64,000 nucleotides of DNA from Kangiellaceae bacterium (GCA_026196875.1 JAPHTP010000009.1:1-64000); one strand, 5' to 3'. Shown: positions 16,074 to 26,481, counted from the stretch's first letter. The notes: generated from the letters alone by a model not told the origin. Translations and numbers: made by a program.

Positions 16074-18743
16074 ATGAATTCAAGTCCATCAACAATATCA
16101 ATTAGTACTCAGCTCATCGCTTCGCTCAAGCTTGACCTTCATGAGCCAGCTCAATCAACGTCACTCCCCGACTTGTTAAGAGCGTTTTTAGAAAGATTAG
16201 AATTTCAGCAAAGGCAGGCATTTAACCAAGGAACTAACGTTAGGAACTTGGTAAAAGAACGAGCTCGACAAATAGATAAAATGCTCCACTCATTATGGGA
16301 GAGCCTGGCAATAAGCAATCAACTCTCATTGATTGCAGTAGGTGGTTATGGTCGGGGAGAACTTCACCCGTTCTCAGATATCGACCTACTTATTTTATTT
16401 GAAAATGAAGCCTCAGATAGTGACACTTCAGCTATCGAAAAATTTATTTCACTGCTTTGGGATTGCCGTTTGAAAGTCGGTCATGCGGTTAGAAGTGTTG
16501 AACAGTGTTACCAGCTAGCGGCCGAAGACGTCACTATCGCAACTAACTTAATGGAATCTAGATTAATTTGTGGCAATGCAGGTCATTTTGAAACAATCAA
16601 AAAGCTCACATCTCCAGATAAAATCTGGGACGCCGGTTCTTTCTTTGATGCCAAAACGCTAGAGCAGAAATTACGTTATAAAAAATTTGACGGCAGCTCT
16701 TTTGACTTGGAGCCAAATGTTAAATCGAGCCCGGGAGGTTTACGAGACATTCATTTACTCGGTTGGATTGCCCAACGAACTTATTATCCGAAAACACTTA
16801 ACCAATTAATACGCCAAAACGTAATAACTAAGAAGGAATATTATACCTTAGTAAAGTGCCAACTCTACATTTGGAAAGTTCGTTTCGCTTTACATCTTGT
16901 TAGTGGAAAAGCTGAAGACCGCCTGTTATTCGACTACCAGAAATCAGCAGCTGAGATGATGGGATTTAAGGATTCCAAAAATTCTTTAGCCGTTGAGAAA
17001 ATGATGAAGCGCTATTACCGCTCTGCACTAGTTATCAGAAACATTTCAGATATCTTACTGCAAGTACTAGAAGAACATGTACGCCCCCCGAGCAGCACTC
17101 AAAAAGTATCCGAGGTCGATGAGCATTTTCAGATAGTCAACCAGCGAGTAAATGCTAAAGATCCGAAATTGTTTACTAACGATCCTAGTCAACTATTGAA
17201 AGTATTTCAGTATATAGCCAAAGATAATGAACTAAAGGGGATCACAGCTTCGACCTTGCGTTCGATCCGAGCCGCACGTTACAAGATAACTCCTTCGTTT
17301 CGTAATAATACGAATAACAAACAGTTATTTGTCGAGTTCTGGCATATTCTGCATACTTCGTCGCGCGCCATGTTTCTGATGAAACGAAGCGGTGTGCTAG
17401 CGGATTATTTAGAGGCTTTCCGCCAGATAACCGGCCAAATGCAATACGATATGTTCCACAACTACACGGTGGATGAGCATACTTTGTTTTTGCTTAAAAA
17501 TTTGAGTGATTTCGCTGACCCAGCGCAGTCAGATGAATTTCCACTGTGTAGCGAAATCATGCAACGGCTCAAACATCCTGAGTTAATTTTTCTGGCCGGT
17601 TTGTTTCATGATATCGCCAAAGGCCGGGGCGGTGACCACAGCGAATTAGGTGCAATTGATGCGAAGAATTTTTGTCAACAACACCAAATGGATCCTGAGC
17701 ATTCATCCATTATCGAGTGGTTGGTTGCCAATCATTTGTTAATGTCATTGGTTGCTCAAAAAAGAGACACTTCGGATCCCAAGGTTATACAGAATTTCGC
17801 GCAATTAGTTGGCAATATCCAACGACTTGAATTGTTGTATATCTTAACGGTAGCGGATATAAGGGCAACCAGCAACAGCTTATGGAACTCTTGGAAAGAC
17901 TCATTGTTGCGCGATTTGTATTTAAATACGCGCAATTATCTGTCTCAAGAATCGAAAGATATCAGCGGAGTTTGGCAACAAAACCAGCAAGCTGCACTTG
18001 ACCTTCTAAACGCACAAGGAGTACAGGCTCAGCAAGTAGAAAAGTACTGGCAACATCTGGACTCTTCTTATTTTGCGAAAAGAACGCCTCGCGCTATTGC
18101 TTGGCATGCTACAAAAATATTGCAAGGCATTGAAGCAGAAAGTGCAAGTGAGAAAGTTGTAGTGGGAATTAAATCGACCGCACACCGAAGTGGCAGTGAA
18201 GTATTTGTTTATGCAAAAGACCAGGAAAACTTATTTGCGGTGTTAACCGCAACTTTAGCCCAGCAAAACCTGAGCATTCAGGCAGCAAACATTTATACCG
18301 ATAAAAGCGGGCACTGTTACGACAGCTTTTTTGTATTAGACGAGAACGGTAAAGCCTTAAAAGGTAGTCCGATAAAAATGCACTTGAAGTCGACAATAAT
18401 GCACAATATCGAGCATATTGAAAAGGTAAAATTGGACGTACAGCGAAGGGTTCCTCGACAGTTTAAGTACTTTACTATCGAGACCAAAGTTGAGTTTTTT
18501 AACGATGAATATACCAATTTTACCAGACTTGAGTTAACTGCCCGAGACCATCCCGGCTTACTTGCTGCGGTCGGAGAAGCATTTAAAATCACTCAGGTCA
18601 GATTGCATGATGCTCGCATTACGACCCTCGGGGAGAAAGTTGAAGATACGTTTATTGTGAGCCACAAAGACAACTCGCCAATAAATGATGAAAACGATAG
18701 AGAAAGAATACGCCGAGAAATAATTCGGCTGTTAGATAAATAA
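16074..18743 (+). CDS. glnD: Bifunctional PII uridylyltransferase / uridylyl-removing enzyme
   Basis: The 889-residue cytosolic nitrogen sensor uridylylates PII when glutamine is low and reverses this when glutamine is high. The nucleotidyltransferase site is GGYGRGELHPFSDIDLLIL (about 90-108) with catalytic Asp102 and Asp104. The central GlnD domain is followed by an HD domain with FHDIAKGRGGDHSELG (about 515-530). Two C-terminal ACT domains follow, starting near VFVYAKDQENLFAVLTA and LELTARDHPGLLAAV, and bind glutamine. It starts 33 nt after map and ends 15 nt before dapD. Confidence 0.97.
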   Translation: MNSSPSTISISTQLIASLKLDLHEPAQSTSLPDLLRAFLERLEFQQRQAFNQGTNVRNLVKERARQIDKMLHSLWESLAISNQLSLIAVGGYGRGELHPFSDIDLLILFENEASDSDTSAIEKFISLLWDCRLKVGHAVRSVEQCYQLAAEDVTIATNLMESRLICGNAGHFETIKKLTSPDKIWDAGSFFDAKTLEQKLRYKKFDGSSFDLEPNVKSSPGGLRDIHLLGWIAQRTYYPKTLNQLIRQNVITKKEYYTLVKCQLYIWKVRFALHLVSGKAEDRLLFDYQKSAAEMMGFKDSKNSLAVEKMMKRYYRSALVIRNISDILLQVLEEHVRPPSSTQKVSEVDEHFQIVNQRVNAKDPKLFTNDPSQLLKVFQYIAKDNELKGITASTLRSIRAARYKITPSFRNNTNNKQLFVEFWHILHTSSRAMFLMKRSGVLADYLEAFRQITGQMQYDMFHNYTVDEHTLFLLKNLSDFADPAQSDEFPLCSEIMQRLKHPELIFLAGLFHDIAKGRGGDHSELGAIDAKNFCQQHQMDPEHSSIIEWLVANHLLMSLVAQKRDTSDPKVIQNFAQLVGNIQRLELLYILTVADIRATSNSLWNSWKDSLLRDLYLNTRNYLSQESKDISGVWQQNQQAALDLLNAQGVQAQQVEKYWQHLDSSYFAKRTPRAIAWHATKILQGIEAESASEKVVVGIKSTAHRSGSEVFVYAKDQENLFAVLTATLAQQNLSIQAANIYTDKSGHCYDSFFVLDENGKALKGSPIKMHLKSTIMHNIEHIEKVKLDVQRRVPRQFKYFTIETKVEFFNDEYTNFTRLELTARDHPGLLAAVGEAFKITQVRLHDARITTLGEKVEDTFIVSHKDNSPINDENDRERIRREIIRLLDK

Positions 18744-18758
18744 AGGTATTAACTTAAT

Positions 18759-19583
18759 ATGAATCAAGTAATTTCAATAATTGAACAGGCTTTTGAAGAG
18801 CGAGCCGATATTACGCCAAGCAACGTATCCACAGAGGTTGCGGACGCTGTTAATCAAACTATTTCGTTATTAGATTCAGGTAGGCTCCGTGTAGCCGAAC
18901 CTACTAATGATGGATGGAAAGTGAATGAGTGGGCTAAGAAAGCAGTATTACTTTCGTTTCGAATTCGCGATAATCAAGTTGTCGACGCGGGCCACACAAA
19001 GTTTTACGACAAAGTACCGCTTAAGTTTGCAGAAACCAGCGAGCAAGATTTCGCGAATTCCGGCATTCGAGTAGTTCCACAAGCGGTTGTGCGTAACGGT
19101 TGCTATGTTGCCCCGAATGTTGTTTTGATGCCAAGTTACACCAATATCGGCGCGTATATCGACGAAGGGACCATGGTTGACACCTGGGCTACAGTCGGCT
19201 CGTGCGCGCAGATAGGGAAAAATGTTCATTTGTCCGGTGGCGTGGGTATTGGAGGCGTATTAGAGCCGCTACAAGCAAGCCCAACCATCATCGAAGATGA
19301 CTGTTTTATCGGTGCGCGTAGTGAAATTGTAGAAGGCGTGATAGTGGAAAAAGGAAGCGTTATTTCTATGGGTGTATTTATTGGTCAAAGCACTCGCATT
19401 TACAACCGAGAAACAGGCGAAATCACTTATGGCCGAGTGCCCTCAGGCTCAGTTGTAGTCCCGGGAAGTTTACCTTCTGAGGACGGAAGTTATAGCTTGG
19501 CTTGTGCCGTTATTGTTAAACAGGTTGACGAAAAAACGCGCTCTAAAACTTCTGTAAATGAGCTTCTACGAGCTATTGACTAG
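18759..19583 (+). CDS. dapD: Tetrahydrodipicolinate N-succinyltransferase
   Basis: The 274-residue trimeric left-handed beta-helix enzyme matches E. coli DapD in length. It transfers succinyl from succinyl-CoA to tetrahydrodipicolinate in the diaminopimelate/lysine pathway. Visible landmarks are the N-terminal helical domain, [41 protein letters not shown] and the hexapeptide repeats up to [23 protein letters not shown]. It follows glnD by 15 nt and works in the same pathway as dapE 445 bp downstream. Confidence 0.97.
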   Translation: MNQVISIIEQAFEERADITPSNVSTEVADAVNQTISLLDSGRLRVAEPTNDGWKVNEWAKKAVLLSFRIRDNQVVDAGHTKFYDKVPLKFAETSEQDFANSGIRVVPQAVVRNGCYVAPNVVLMPSYTNIGAYIDEGTMVDTWATVGSCAQIGKNVHLSGGVGIGGVLEPLQASPTIIEDDCFIGARSEIVEGVIVEKGSVISMGVFIGQSTRIYNRETGEITYGRVPSGSVVVPGSLPSEDGSYSLACAVIVKQVDEKTRSKTSVNELLRAID

Positions 19584-19647
19584 GTTTTAAATCATCTAGT
19601 TTTTCAATCATATTGTTGAGTAAAAAATATCGATAGGAATTGCGCCA

Positions 19648-19998
19648 ATGAAATCTCTTTCTGTTTACGGTATTAAGAATTGTGATACCGTGAAAAAGGC
19701 CTTAAAGTGGCTTAACGAAAATGAAGTTGAAACAGAGTTTCACGACTTTAAAAAAGAAACGCCCTCGTCAGATTTAGTTGCCACTTGGCTTGATGAAATT
19801 GGTGCAGACACCCTAATCAATCGCCGCGGTACCACTTGGCGAAAATTAAGCGATGAACAAAAAGCGCTTACTGAAGCAAAGGATCTTATCGCCTTAATTA
19901 TTGAAAATACTAGTCTCGTAAAACGCCCGGTAGTCAATCATCAGGGAGTATGGAGCGTTGGTTTCAATATTAATGATTGGCAGGAAAGATTCCTGTAG
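19648..19998 (+). CDS. ArsC/Spx-family protein (YffB-like)
   Basis: This 116-residue thioredoxin-fold protein begins MKSLSVYGIKNCDTVKKALKW, with the single N-terminal Cys12 of the ArsC/Spx family (pattern NCDTV, no CXXC). It also has the INRRGTTWRKL block and the C-terminal KRPVV segment of YffB-type members. YffB neighbours dapE in many Gammaproteobacteria, as it does here. The role is unclear; the fold suggests a glutathione- or thiol-dependent activity, not proven arsenate reduction, and no ars genes are nearby. Confidence 0.88.
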   Translation: MKSLSVYGIKNCDTVKKALKWLNENEVETEFHDFKKETPSSDLVATWLDEIGADTLINRRGTTWRKLSDEQKALTEAKDLIALIIENTSLVKRPVVNHQGVWSVGFNINDWQERFL

Positions 19999-20027
19999 CT
20001 AATGATCCAAAAACAAAAGAGTAAATA

Positions 20028-21173
20028 ATGTCGCATCCATCATTAAAAGCATCTACTTTAGATTTAGCCAAAGATCTGATCGCAAGACAATCTGTCACTC
20101 CGATAGACGCTGGCTGCCAGGCAATGATGGCCGAGTATCTTTCCCATCTTGGCTTTGAAACCGAGCATATGGACTTCGAAGATACTCAAAATATCTGGTC
20201 AACTCGCGGCGAAGAAAGACCGGTATTCGTGTTTGCAGGGCATACAGATGTAGTCCCGCCCGGCCCACTTGATAAATGGAATTATCCACCTTTTGAACCC
20301 ACAGTTGATGGTGGTGTGTTATATGGCCGCGGTGCTGCCGATATGAAGGGGTCGCTAGCGGCAATGCTGACCGCAACTAAACGATTTGTCGATGAACATC
20401 CTGAGCATAAAGGCACAATTGCATTTTTAATCACAAGTGATGAAGAAGGCCCCTTTATCAATGGAACGGTGAGAGTAGTAGAAGAGTTAAGCAAGAGAAA
20501 TCAACCAATTGATTATGCTATTGTCGGCGAACCCTCCTCTACTAACCAGGTAGGCGATGTTATAAAAATAGGCCGGCGTGGCTCTTTAACTGGCTGGCTC
20601 AAGGTATTTGGTAAACAAGGCCATGTAGCCTACCCTCATCTGGCAGACAATGCTATCCATCGCAGTGGTCACTTTATAAATGAACTGGTGAGCGTCGAGT
20701 GGGATCAAGGTAACGAATATTTTCCGCCGACTAGCTTGCAGGTTACTCAAGTCACTGCAGGTGAAGCAGTAAATATCGTTCCAGGCGAAGTAAACCTTGA
20801 ATTTAATCTGCGTTACTCAACTGAACAAGATCATGTTCAGATAAAATCGAGAGTAAATGAAATTGCGCGAAATCACTGTGATGACTTTGAGCTAAACTGG
20901 AAACTTAATGGTGAACCGTTTCTTACTCGATCACATGACCTAATCGATGCGGTTGCTCAGTCAATTGAGGAAGTCTGTCAAATTAAAACTAGCGAAGAAA
21001 CCAGTGGCGGAACTTCTGACGGCCGATTCATCGCGAAAACTGGTGCACAGATAGTCGAGTTAGGCCCTGTAAATAAGACTATTCATCAAATTAACGAGTG
21101 TGTTAATGTGGATGAACTAGATAGGCTTAGTGATATTTACTACTTGACCTTAAAAAGGGTTTTACTCGATTAA
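20028..21173 (+). CDS. dapE: Succinyl-diaminopimelate desuccinylase
   Basis: The 381-residue M20 metallopeptidase-fold enzyme is close to the usual 375. It hydrolyses N-succinyl-LL-diaminopimelate to LL-DAP and succinate. Zinc-site residues are visible: His72 and Asp74 in [11 protein letters not shown], Asp105 in GRGAADMKG, the catalytic Glu pair in TSDEEGP, Glu in VGEPSS and His in [10 protein letters not shown]. The [10 protein letters not shown] motif is intact. The stop overlaps the next ATG (TAATG), so the downstream peptidase gene is translationally coupled. Confidence 0.97.
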   Translation: MSHPSLKASTLDLAKDLIARQSVTPIDAGCQAMMAEYLSHLGFETEHMDFEDTQNIWSTRGEERPVFVFAGHTDVVPPGPLDKWNYPPFEPTVDGGVLYGRGAADMKGSLAAMLTATKRFVDEHPEHKGTIAFLITSDEEGPFINGTVRVVEELSKRNQPIDYAIVGEPSSTNQVGDVIKIGRRGSLTGWLKVFGKQGHVAYPHLADNAIHRSGHFINELVSVEWDQGNEYFPPTSLQVTQVTAGEAVNIVPGEVNLEFNLRYSTEQDHVQIKSRVNEIARNHCDDFELNWKLNGEPFLTRSHDLIDAVAQSIEEVCQIKTSEETSGGTSDGRFIAKTGAQIVELGPVNKTIHQINECVNVDELDRLSDIYYLTLKRVLLD

Positions 21174-21868
21174 TGGCACATATTTGGCAAGAAATCCTCG
21201 GCACTGCCGAAACCCATCTAACCTCGATAGAAGATTCTTGTCAAAAAACTTTTCTAGTACATAAACAAGTAGCATCACCGCTAAAAGCTTTGCTTAATCA
21301 AGCTGAATCCGATGGTATTTCGATAGCAATTGTAAGTTGCTTTCGAAGTTTTGATCAGCAATTGAACATCTGGAATCAAAAGTGGCTAGGCCATCGCCCG
21401 GTATTTTCACGCCACGGTAGACCGCTCAATGTAAACGCCATGTCCGATGTGGAAAAATATAAAGCCATTTGTCTTTGGTCGGCGTTACCCAGTATGAGTA
21501 GACATCACTGGGGGACGGATTTGGATATATTTGATGCAAGGGCGATTGAAAATGGTCATCAAGTAGAATTAACCCCGCAAGAATTCTCTGGCTCAGGGCC
21601 TTGCGGAGAACTTGAGGAATGGCTGCAGCTAAACTTGGCCAAATTTAAGTTTTTTAGACCATATTCGGAATTTAGGGGTGGGGTTTCCTGTGAGCCGTGG
21701 CATATTTCCTATCGGCCAGCTGCTGCCCAAATACTGCAAGACTTCCAATTGTCAGACAGTCATCAGTTACTCGAAAAAAGTGATATTCAAGCTAAGCACT
21801 TTATATTAAATCAGTTGTCTCATTACTATGATACCTATTTCAGTAATATCTGTGAGGAAGTTGAGTGA
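21173..21868 (+). CDS. M15 family D-alanyl-D-alanine carboxypeptidase-like protein
   Basis: The 231-residue product has the M15B (VanY-like) zinc-peptidase motifs: SCFRSFDQQLNIW (Arg of the S-x-x-R block), SRHHWGTDLDIF (His and Asp zinc ligands) and CEPWHISY (catalytic Glu and His ligand). The usual role is hydrolysis of D-Ala-D-Ala or related bonds in peptidoglycan peptides. No signal peptide is obvious, unlike many periplasmic VanY proteins, so a cytosolic role on recycled muropeptides is possible (inference). It is coupled to dapE by a 1-nt overlap. Confidence 0.85.
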   Translation: MAHIWQEILGTAETHLTSIEDSCQKTFLVHKQVASPLKALLNQAESDGISIAIVSCFRSFDQQLNIWNQKWLGHRPVFSRHGRPLNVNAMSDVEKYKAICLWSALPSMSRHHWGTDLDIFDARAIENGHQVELTPQEFSGSGPCGELEEWLQLNLAKFKFFRPYSEFRGGVSCEPWHISYRPAAAQILQDFQLSDSHQLLEKSDIQAKHFILNQLSHYYDTYFSNICEEVE

Positions 21869-22071
21869 CCAAAGCAATCATAATCATCATTTTGGTCCTC
21901 TTGTTTATAGTCGGAGGCATGGTGACTCTACTTAATTCAGCAAATCAAAAGATTCCTGATAACTACGATAAATCTAAAGTGGGATTCGATGATGAGGAAG
22001 ATGATTGGCCTAGCGCAAAAGACAATGGTCCAAATGTTTCTCAAGACGATCAACAAGATAAGGATAGATAA
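21865..22071 (+). CDS. Small single-pass membrane protein, DUF2897-like
   Basis: The 68-residue product starts with GTG overlapping the previous stop (GTGA). Residues 3-25 are a hydrophobic helix (IIIIILVLLFIVGGMVTLL), followed by an acidic, Asp-rich tail. Size, the N-terminal helix and the LLNSA segment resemble DUF2897, a gammaproteobacterial family of unknown function. The match is by pattern only. Its tight coupling to the M15 peptidase gene supports it being expressed. Confidence 0.6.
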   Translation: MTKAIIIIILVLLFIVGGMVTLLNSANQKIPDNYDKSKVGFDDEEDDWPSAKDNGPNVSQDDQQDKDR

Positions 22072-22078
22072 TAAAAGA

Positions 22079-22447
22079 CTAACTGGCCTCAGCCAATTTA
22101 AGAGCACTCATAAACGCAGACTTATTCACAGGTTTGTGTAAAACCATTTTCATTCCGGCAGCTCGGTATTCTCTTTCAGCTTCTTCAGAAGTATTGGCTG
22201 TTAGTGCGACGATTGCCGGTTTAGTTTCCTTGTTTTCAAGAATCTGTCGAGTAGCTTCGATTCCATCAACCTCCGGCATCTGAATATCCATAAATATCAA
22301 ATCGAAATCTCTTTCGTTGCAAAGCTCAGTAGCTTCACGGCCATTTGACGCGGTATGAATTGATTCTGGCGGAATGCCTAAAGCCTTGAGATAAGCACAA
22401 GCCACTCTAAGGTTTATTTCGTTGTCATCGGCTACCAGAAGATGCAT
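22079..22447 (-). CDS. Stand-alone response regulator receiver domain
   Basis: The 122-residue CheY-like receiver has no output domain. The acidic pocket is Asp7/Asp8, the phosphoacceptor is Asp54 in FMDIQMP, with Thr83 and Lys105 in HKPV. The sequence style (ADDNEINLRV, MDIQMPEVDGIEATR, ALTANTSEEAEREYRAAGMK) is that of the receiver in hybrid kinases such as BarA, not of CheY or of DNA-binding regulators. It lies convergent to the DUF2897 gene with no kinase next to it. A partner kinase or HPt protein elsewhere is expected. Confidence 0.9.
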   Translation of the reverse strand: MHLLVADDNEINLRVACAYLKALGIPPESIHTASNGREATELCNERDFDLIFMDIQMPEVDGIEATRQILENKETKPAIVALTANTSEEAEREYRAAGMKMVLHKPVNKSAFMSALKLAEAS

Positions 22448-22692
22448 GGGATAATGTCTTATTTGTTCAAACCTAAACGTGTACTACGGAAACATTCGAA
22501 ACTCCAAGTTATGCTCCCATCTCACAGAGGCCTTCCATGCCACTGGATAATTGTTGTCAATTGATTGTCAAAAAATCAAACTGACTCTACAGCTTAATCT
22601 TAGCTAACAAATCTCGGTTTTGCTTAGATTATTTCGATATTAGCTATGAGTTTTCAGTATAATTCAGCTAAATACCTTGAATTTATATTGAA

Positions 22693-23886
22693 ATGACATT
22701 TTCATTCCAAAAACCAATTAATTTAACGCTTTCTAGATACCCTAAATCCGGAGACAGATCGCTACGAGCCTGGAATGCGGCCGACGAATATCTAATTGAA
22801 CAATTAAGCCAATCAAAACAAATTAATTCGCCTTTGCTGATAGTTAATGACCAATTCGGTGCGCTAACGTGTTCATTAAATAGCTTATCTCCCGTTATTT
22901 GGACAGACTCTCAACTTTCTAAAATAGCGATTAAGCAAAATCTTAAAGACAATCATGGCTCTTCTACCAAACCCAAGTTTTTAGAGGGCGATCTTGCGAA
23001 CCCACAAAACCTCAATCTTGAGATGATAAAAAAAATGGCTCGCTTTAACACCGTGTTAGTTCGCATACCAAAACACCTAAGTTTATTGCAATTTCAACTC
23101 CATGTGATTAAGCAATTAGTTGATGAAAGATCTACAATTATTGCAGGCGGAATGACAAAAGAAATTCATAACAGTACTATCGCCTTGTTCGAGTCCATAA
23201 TAGGTCCAACCAAAACCTCACTCGCCAGAAAAAAATCTCGTTTAATATTTACACAGTTCAAAACAGAGCGAGATTACCAAGCTTCTGACGGTTCACTGCA
23301 AGAAATTGATATCAAGCAGTATCAGCTCACCAACCCTATAACAGAAAATCAGTTACTAAATGTTTACGGGCTACCGGGAGTTTTTGCCAGAGAAAAGCTA
23401 GACTTAGGCTCGCAAGTTCTATTGCCTTTTTTGCCTCAATTATCTGCTGGTGATATCGCAATCGACATAGGTTGCGGCAACGGGATCCTTGGCGCAGTTC
23501 TGGCTCAGGCTCAACCTGGAGCAAAAGTCTACCTAACCGATGAGTCTGAAGTGGCAATTAGCTCAGCTCAAGTTACCTTCCGTGAAAACACCTTAAGCAA
23601 CGGGATTTTTTTTCAATCTGATTGCCTTGATGAACTTCCCCAAATTAAGGCAAACCTAATCGTTTGTAATCCACCATTTCATCAGCAAAATACTCAAACG
23701 CTCGATATAGCTAAGAAAATGTTCAAACAATCTGCGAAATTTCTAGATCGAGACGGCACATTAATGGTTGTTGCCAATCGGCATCTAAAATACCTACCCT
23801 ATTTAAAAAATAGCTTTGCTGAAGTGAAGATAATTTCAAAAGATCCCAAATTCAATGTTTGGCAAGCCAGACTTCCACGAAGTTAG
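22693..23886 (+). CDS. rlmG: 23S rRNA (guanine-1835-N2)-methyltransferase RlmG
   Basis: The 397-residue protein (E. coli RlmG 378) has the RsmC/RlmG double-domain layout. The degenerate N-terminal half includes RAWNAADEYLI, VNDQFGALTC and RIPKHLSLLQFQL. The catalytic C-terminal half has the SAM motif DIGCGNG (258-264) and NPPF (326-329), which flips the target base. It ends with VANRHLKYLPYLKNSF, as in the family. It uses SAM to methylate G1835 of 23S rRNA. It is monocistronic. The ATG at 22693 has no strong Shine-Dalgarno sequence. Confidence 0.93.
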   Translation: MTFSFQKPINLTLSRYPKSGDRSLRAWNAADEYLIEQLSQSKQINSPLLIVNDQFGALTCSLNSLSPVIWTDSQLSKIAIKQNLKDNHGSSTKPKFLEGDLANPQNLNLEMIKKMARFNTVLVRIPKHLSLLQFQLHVIKQLVDERSTIIAGGMTKEIHNSTIALFESIIGPTKTSLARKKSRLIFTQFKTERDYQASDGSLQEIDIKQYQLTNPITENQLLNVYGLPGVFAREKLDLGSQVLLPFLPQLSAGDIAIDIGCGNGILGAVLAQAQPGAKVYLTDESEVAISSAQVTFRENTLSNGIFFQSDCLDELPQIKANLIVCNPPFHQQNTQTLDIAKKMFKQSAKFLDRDGTLMVVANRHLKYLPYLKNSFAEVKIISKDPKFNVWQARLPRS

Positions 23887-24065
23887 TTTTCAACGAGAAT
23901 TGTACCGCTATCGATACAAAACACTTTGGTTACAAATCTTTTAAGCTATTGCTATAAGAATTGACTTAAGCATAAAATACGCTTTGAAGTAAAATTAGAA
24001 GTTAAGCAGCCATCAATCTTTTGGCAAGAGGCCAATTTGATTGAATAAGTTCTTTGGGAGTTACA

Positions 24066-24686
24066 ATGAATTTAACAAAAAAATTCTATCGCGGTATTTC
24101 ACTCATTACCATATTGATGATTAGTACGGCGTGTACGCCTAGCAAGTTGGTATATAAAATTGATCCTGAAATAAGACTTGGTTCAGATTACAAGCAGAAC
24201 GCCTCATTAGTTTCGATAAAAGTTTCGGATACCAGAACTAAAAATTCTGTAGCTGTCGACAACAAAGTTTCTGTCAATGGACCGAAGAATTTGGCCCATG
24301 AATTAAAACAAAAACTGATAACCAGATTTCAGAAAGATGGATTTAAGATCATAACCGACCCTTTACTTGCAGATTTGTCTATTCAGCTAGAAATTGAAAA
24401 ACTTGATGTTGCTGTAGAATCGGAATTAGTCAAAGCAAAGATCTCAGCAAATAGTCATCTGCGATTAAAGGCTTCGAAAAAAAGCAAACCGCTAGAAAAA
24501 CTATTCAAAATGTCGCGCACTCAGGAAGTCGCTATACCGGTAAACGATACCGAAGTCACCGGACTAGTTAATCAATTGCTGAGCAATCAATTATCAAATG
24601 TTTTTGCTGATGCTGACTTAGTTAAACTAGCAAAGTCAAAAGTCGAAGACGATACCCAAATATTTGTAATTGACCAGGTAAATTAA
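24066..24686 (+). CDS. YajG-like lipoprotein
   Basis: The product is a 206-residue lipoprotein with signal peptide and lipobox ISTAC (Cys23). The body resembles the YajG family: an ASLVSIKVSDTRTKNSV strand region, then ELKQKLITRFQKDGF and a LSIQLEIEKLDV segment. The start at 24066 is preceded by GGGAG at 5 nt; a TTG four codons earlier is not needed. YajG proteins are envelope lipoproteins of unknown function, in E. coli next to ampG. Here an AmpG-like gene lies about 3 kb downstream. Confidence 0.7.
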   Translation: MNLTKKFYRGISLITILMISTACTPSKLVYKIDPEIRLGSDYKQNASLVSIKVSDTRTKNSVAVDNKVSVNGPKNLAHELKQKLITRFQKDGFKIITDPLLADLSIQLEIEKLDVAVESELVKAKISANSHLRLKASKKSKPLEKLFKMSRTQEVAIPVNDTEVTGLVNQLLSNQLSNVFADADLVKLAKSKVEDDTQIFVIDQVN

Positions 24687-24764
24687 AATCTGTGACCTTT
24701 TCCTCCCTTTTTTACTGATCATGGTCCATAATAAGCTCGTGTCTACAACCGAAGAGAGAGAACT

Positions 24765-25532
24765 ATGAAAAAACTACTAGGCGCGGTTGCGATAGCATCT
24801 ATTGTGTCTATTCCAACTGCGAGTGCAGATGTGGCAGGCTTCGAAGTCGGCGGCTACCAATGGACGCCAGATTATAAAGGCACCTTTGCTTCTGACTCTG
24901 CGACTGTCGTAGGAACTGATATCGATATCCAGAATGATTTGGGGTTTACCGATGAATCTCATAATATTATCTGGGCATCGCTTGAACACCCAGTTCCATT
25001 TATGCCAAATATCAAGATAGTGTCTTCCGATTTAGCTAACGCAGCATCATCAACTCTTACTAGAGAATTATCATTTGGTGGTGAAACATATGCGGTAAAT
25101 GAAGATGTATCAACTACCTTTGATATGAGCAATACCGAATTCACCTTCTACTATGAAGTTTTGGACAACTGGTTAAACCTTGACCTTGGATTGACCTTGC
25201 GAAAATATGATGGCGAAGTACGCTTGATAACGGATCCATCAGGTAGCAACCTGAATGAGTTCGAAGAATTGGACTTCACTATTCCTCTATTTTACCTGAA
25301 AGGTCGTGTCGACTTACCTTTGACCGGTTTTTTTGTAGACGGTCAAATAAACATTATCAGTTATGACGACGACGAAGTCTCCGATACCGAGTTCTCTTTG
25401 GGTTATGAGTCAGACTTCGGACTCGGCGCAAAGGCTGGATATCGCACCTTCACTCTAGAAGTTCTGGAAGATACCTTTAGTGGAGATTTGGAGTTTGATG
25501 GCGCGTATATCAGCGTATTCTATCATTTCTAA
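24765..25532 (+). CDS. TIGR04219 family outer-membrane beta-barrel protein
   Basis: The 255-residue product has a signal peptide cleaved near ASA/DVAGFE (residue 21). The mature protein starts with AGFEVGGYQWTPDYKGTF, has alternating strands throughout (TEFTFYYEVLDNWLNLDLGLTLRKYDGEV) and ends in ISVFYHF with terminal Phe. This matches the TIGR04219 barrel family, found mainly in marine Gammaproteobacteria, of unknown function. AGAGAG precedes the ATG. It stands between the YajG-like gene and an ABC exporter with only 65 bp to the latter, but a functional link is not evident. Confidence 0.85.
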   Translation: MKKLLGAVAIASIVSIPTASADVAGFEVGGYQWTPDYKGTFASDSATVVGTDIDIQNDLGFTDESHNIIWASLEHPVPFMPNIKIVSSDLANAASSTLTRELSFGGETYAVNEDVSTTFDMSNTEFTFYYEVLDNWLNLDLGLTLRKYDGEVRLITDPSGSNLNEFEELDFTIPLFYLKGRVDLPLTGFFVDGQINIISYDDDEVSDTEFSLGYESDFGLGAKAGYRTFTLEVLEDTFSGDLEFDGAYISVFYHF

Positions 25533-25597
25533 TCCTTAAAAAGGGATCCCAGGAAATTATTCTTTTCTTTTATATAGTCAGCCATTAGAATCCTCTG

Positions 25598-26479
25598 ATG
25601 GCTGCACTACTCCAAATAAAAAACCTTTCAAAACGTTATGCCGAAACCCTAGCGGTCGACAATATCAGCTTTTGTGTCGAAGAGGGATGTTGCTTTGGCC
25701 TCCTTGGACCTAATGGAGCCGGCAAAACGACTACTATCGAGATGATGGAAGGTATTCTCAAACCAACCAGCGGTGAAATTTTATTTGAGGGAAAAACGCT
25801 AGACAAGAATTACTATCAAGGCGTTGGAATTCAATTTCAACATACGGCTATTCAAGATTTTTTGACAGTTAAAGAAACTCTCACACTGTTCGCAAATTTT
25901 TATACCCGTACCTTACCAACAGAACAATTAATTGAAATTTGTGCGCTGGAAGAAATAGTCAATCGGGATACTCGTAAGCTTTCAGGCGGACAAAGACAAA
26001 GGCTGCTGCTGGCATTGGCAATGCTCAATGATCCTAAGATTATTTTTTTAGACGAGCCGACAACAGGTTTAGATCCCCAGTCTCGAAGGAATTTTTGGCA
26101 ATTAATAAATAATATTAAAAAGCAGAATAAAACCATTTTGTTGACCACCCATTATATGGATGAGGCGGAGTCACTTTGCGATGAAATCGCAATTGTAGAT
26201 CAGGGAAAACTTATTCATCAAGGCACTCCTAGACAAATGCTCTCTGAACATTTTGATGGCTCAATTATATCCCTACCGTCGGAGCTGGCCAGCCAAATTG
26301 ATCAACAAAAGTTCACCTATCAGATTCACAACCAATCGATCGAATTTCTAACAAAAAGCATTGAACAAACCATAAAAAAGCTTCTAGATATTAATATTCC
26401 ACTCGATGGCCTAAAAGTTCGTTCTCCGAACCTAGAAGATCTATTTATCAAGTTAACTGGCCACCAATTAAGAAGCTAA
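25598..26479 (+). CDS. ABC-2 type transporter ATP-binding protein
   Basis: The 293-residue cytosolic ATPase has Walker A GPNGAGKTT (37-45), Q-loop near GIQFQ, signature LSGGQRQRL (128-136), Walker B IIFLDEPTTGLDP and switch His in LTTHYMDEAE. About 80 C-terminal residues form the accessory domain typical of DrrA/NatA-like exporters. The permease gene follows after 2 nt, so the pair is an operon exporting an unknown substrate. Confidence 0.92.
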   Translation: MAALLQIKNLSKRYAETLAVDNISFCVEEGCCFGLLGPNGAGKTTTIEMMEGILKPTSGEILFEGKTLDKNYYQGVGIQFQHTAIQDFLTVKETLTLFANFYTRTLPTEQLIEICALEEIVNRDTRKLSGGQRQRLLLALAMLNDPKIIFLDEPTTGLDPQSRRNFWQLINNIKKQNKTILLTTHYMDEAESLCDEIAIVDQGKLIHQGTPRQMLSEHFDGSIISLPSELASQIDQQKFTYQIHNQSIEFLTKSIEQTIKKLLDINIPLDGLKVRSPNLEDLFIKLTGHQLRS

Positions 26480-26481
26480 CG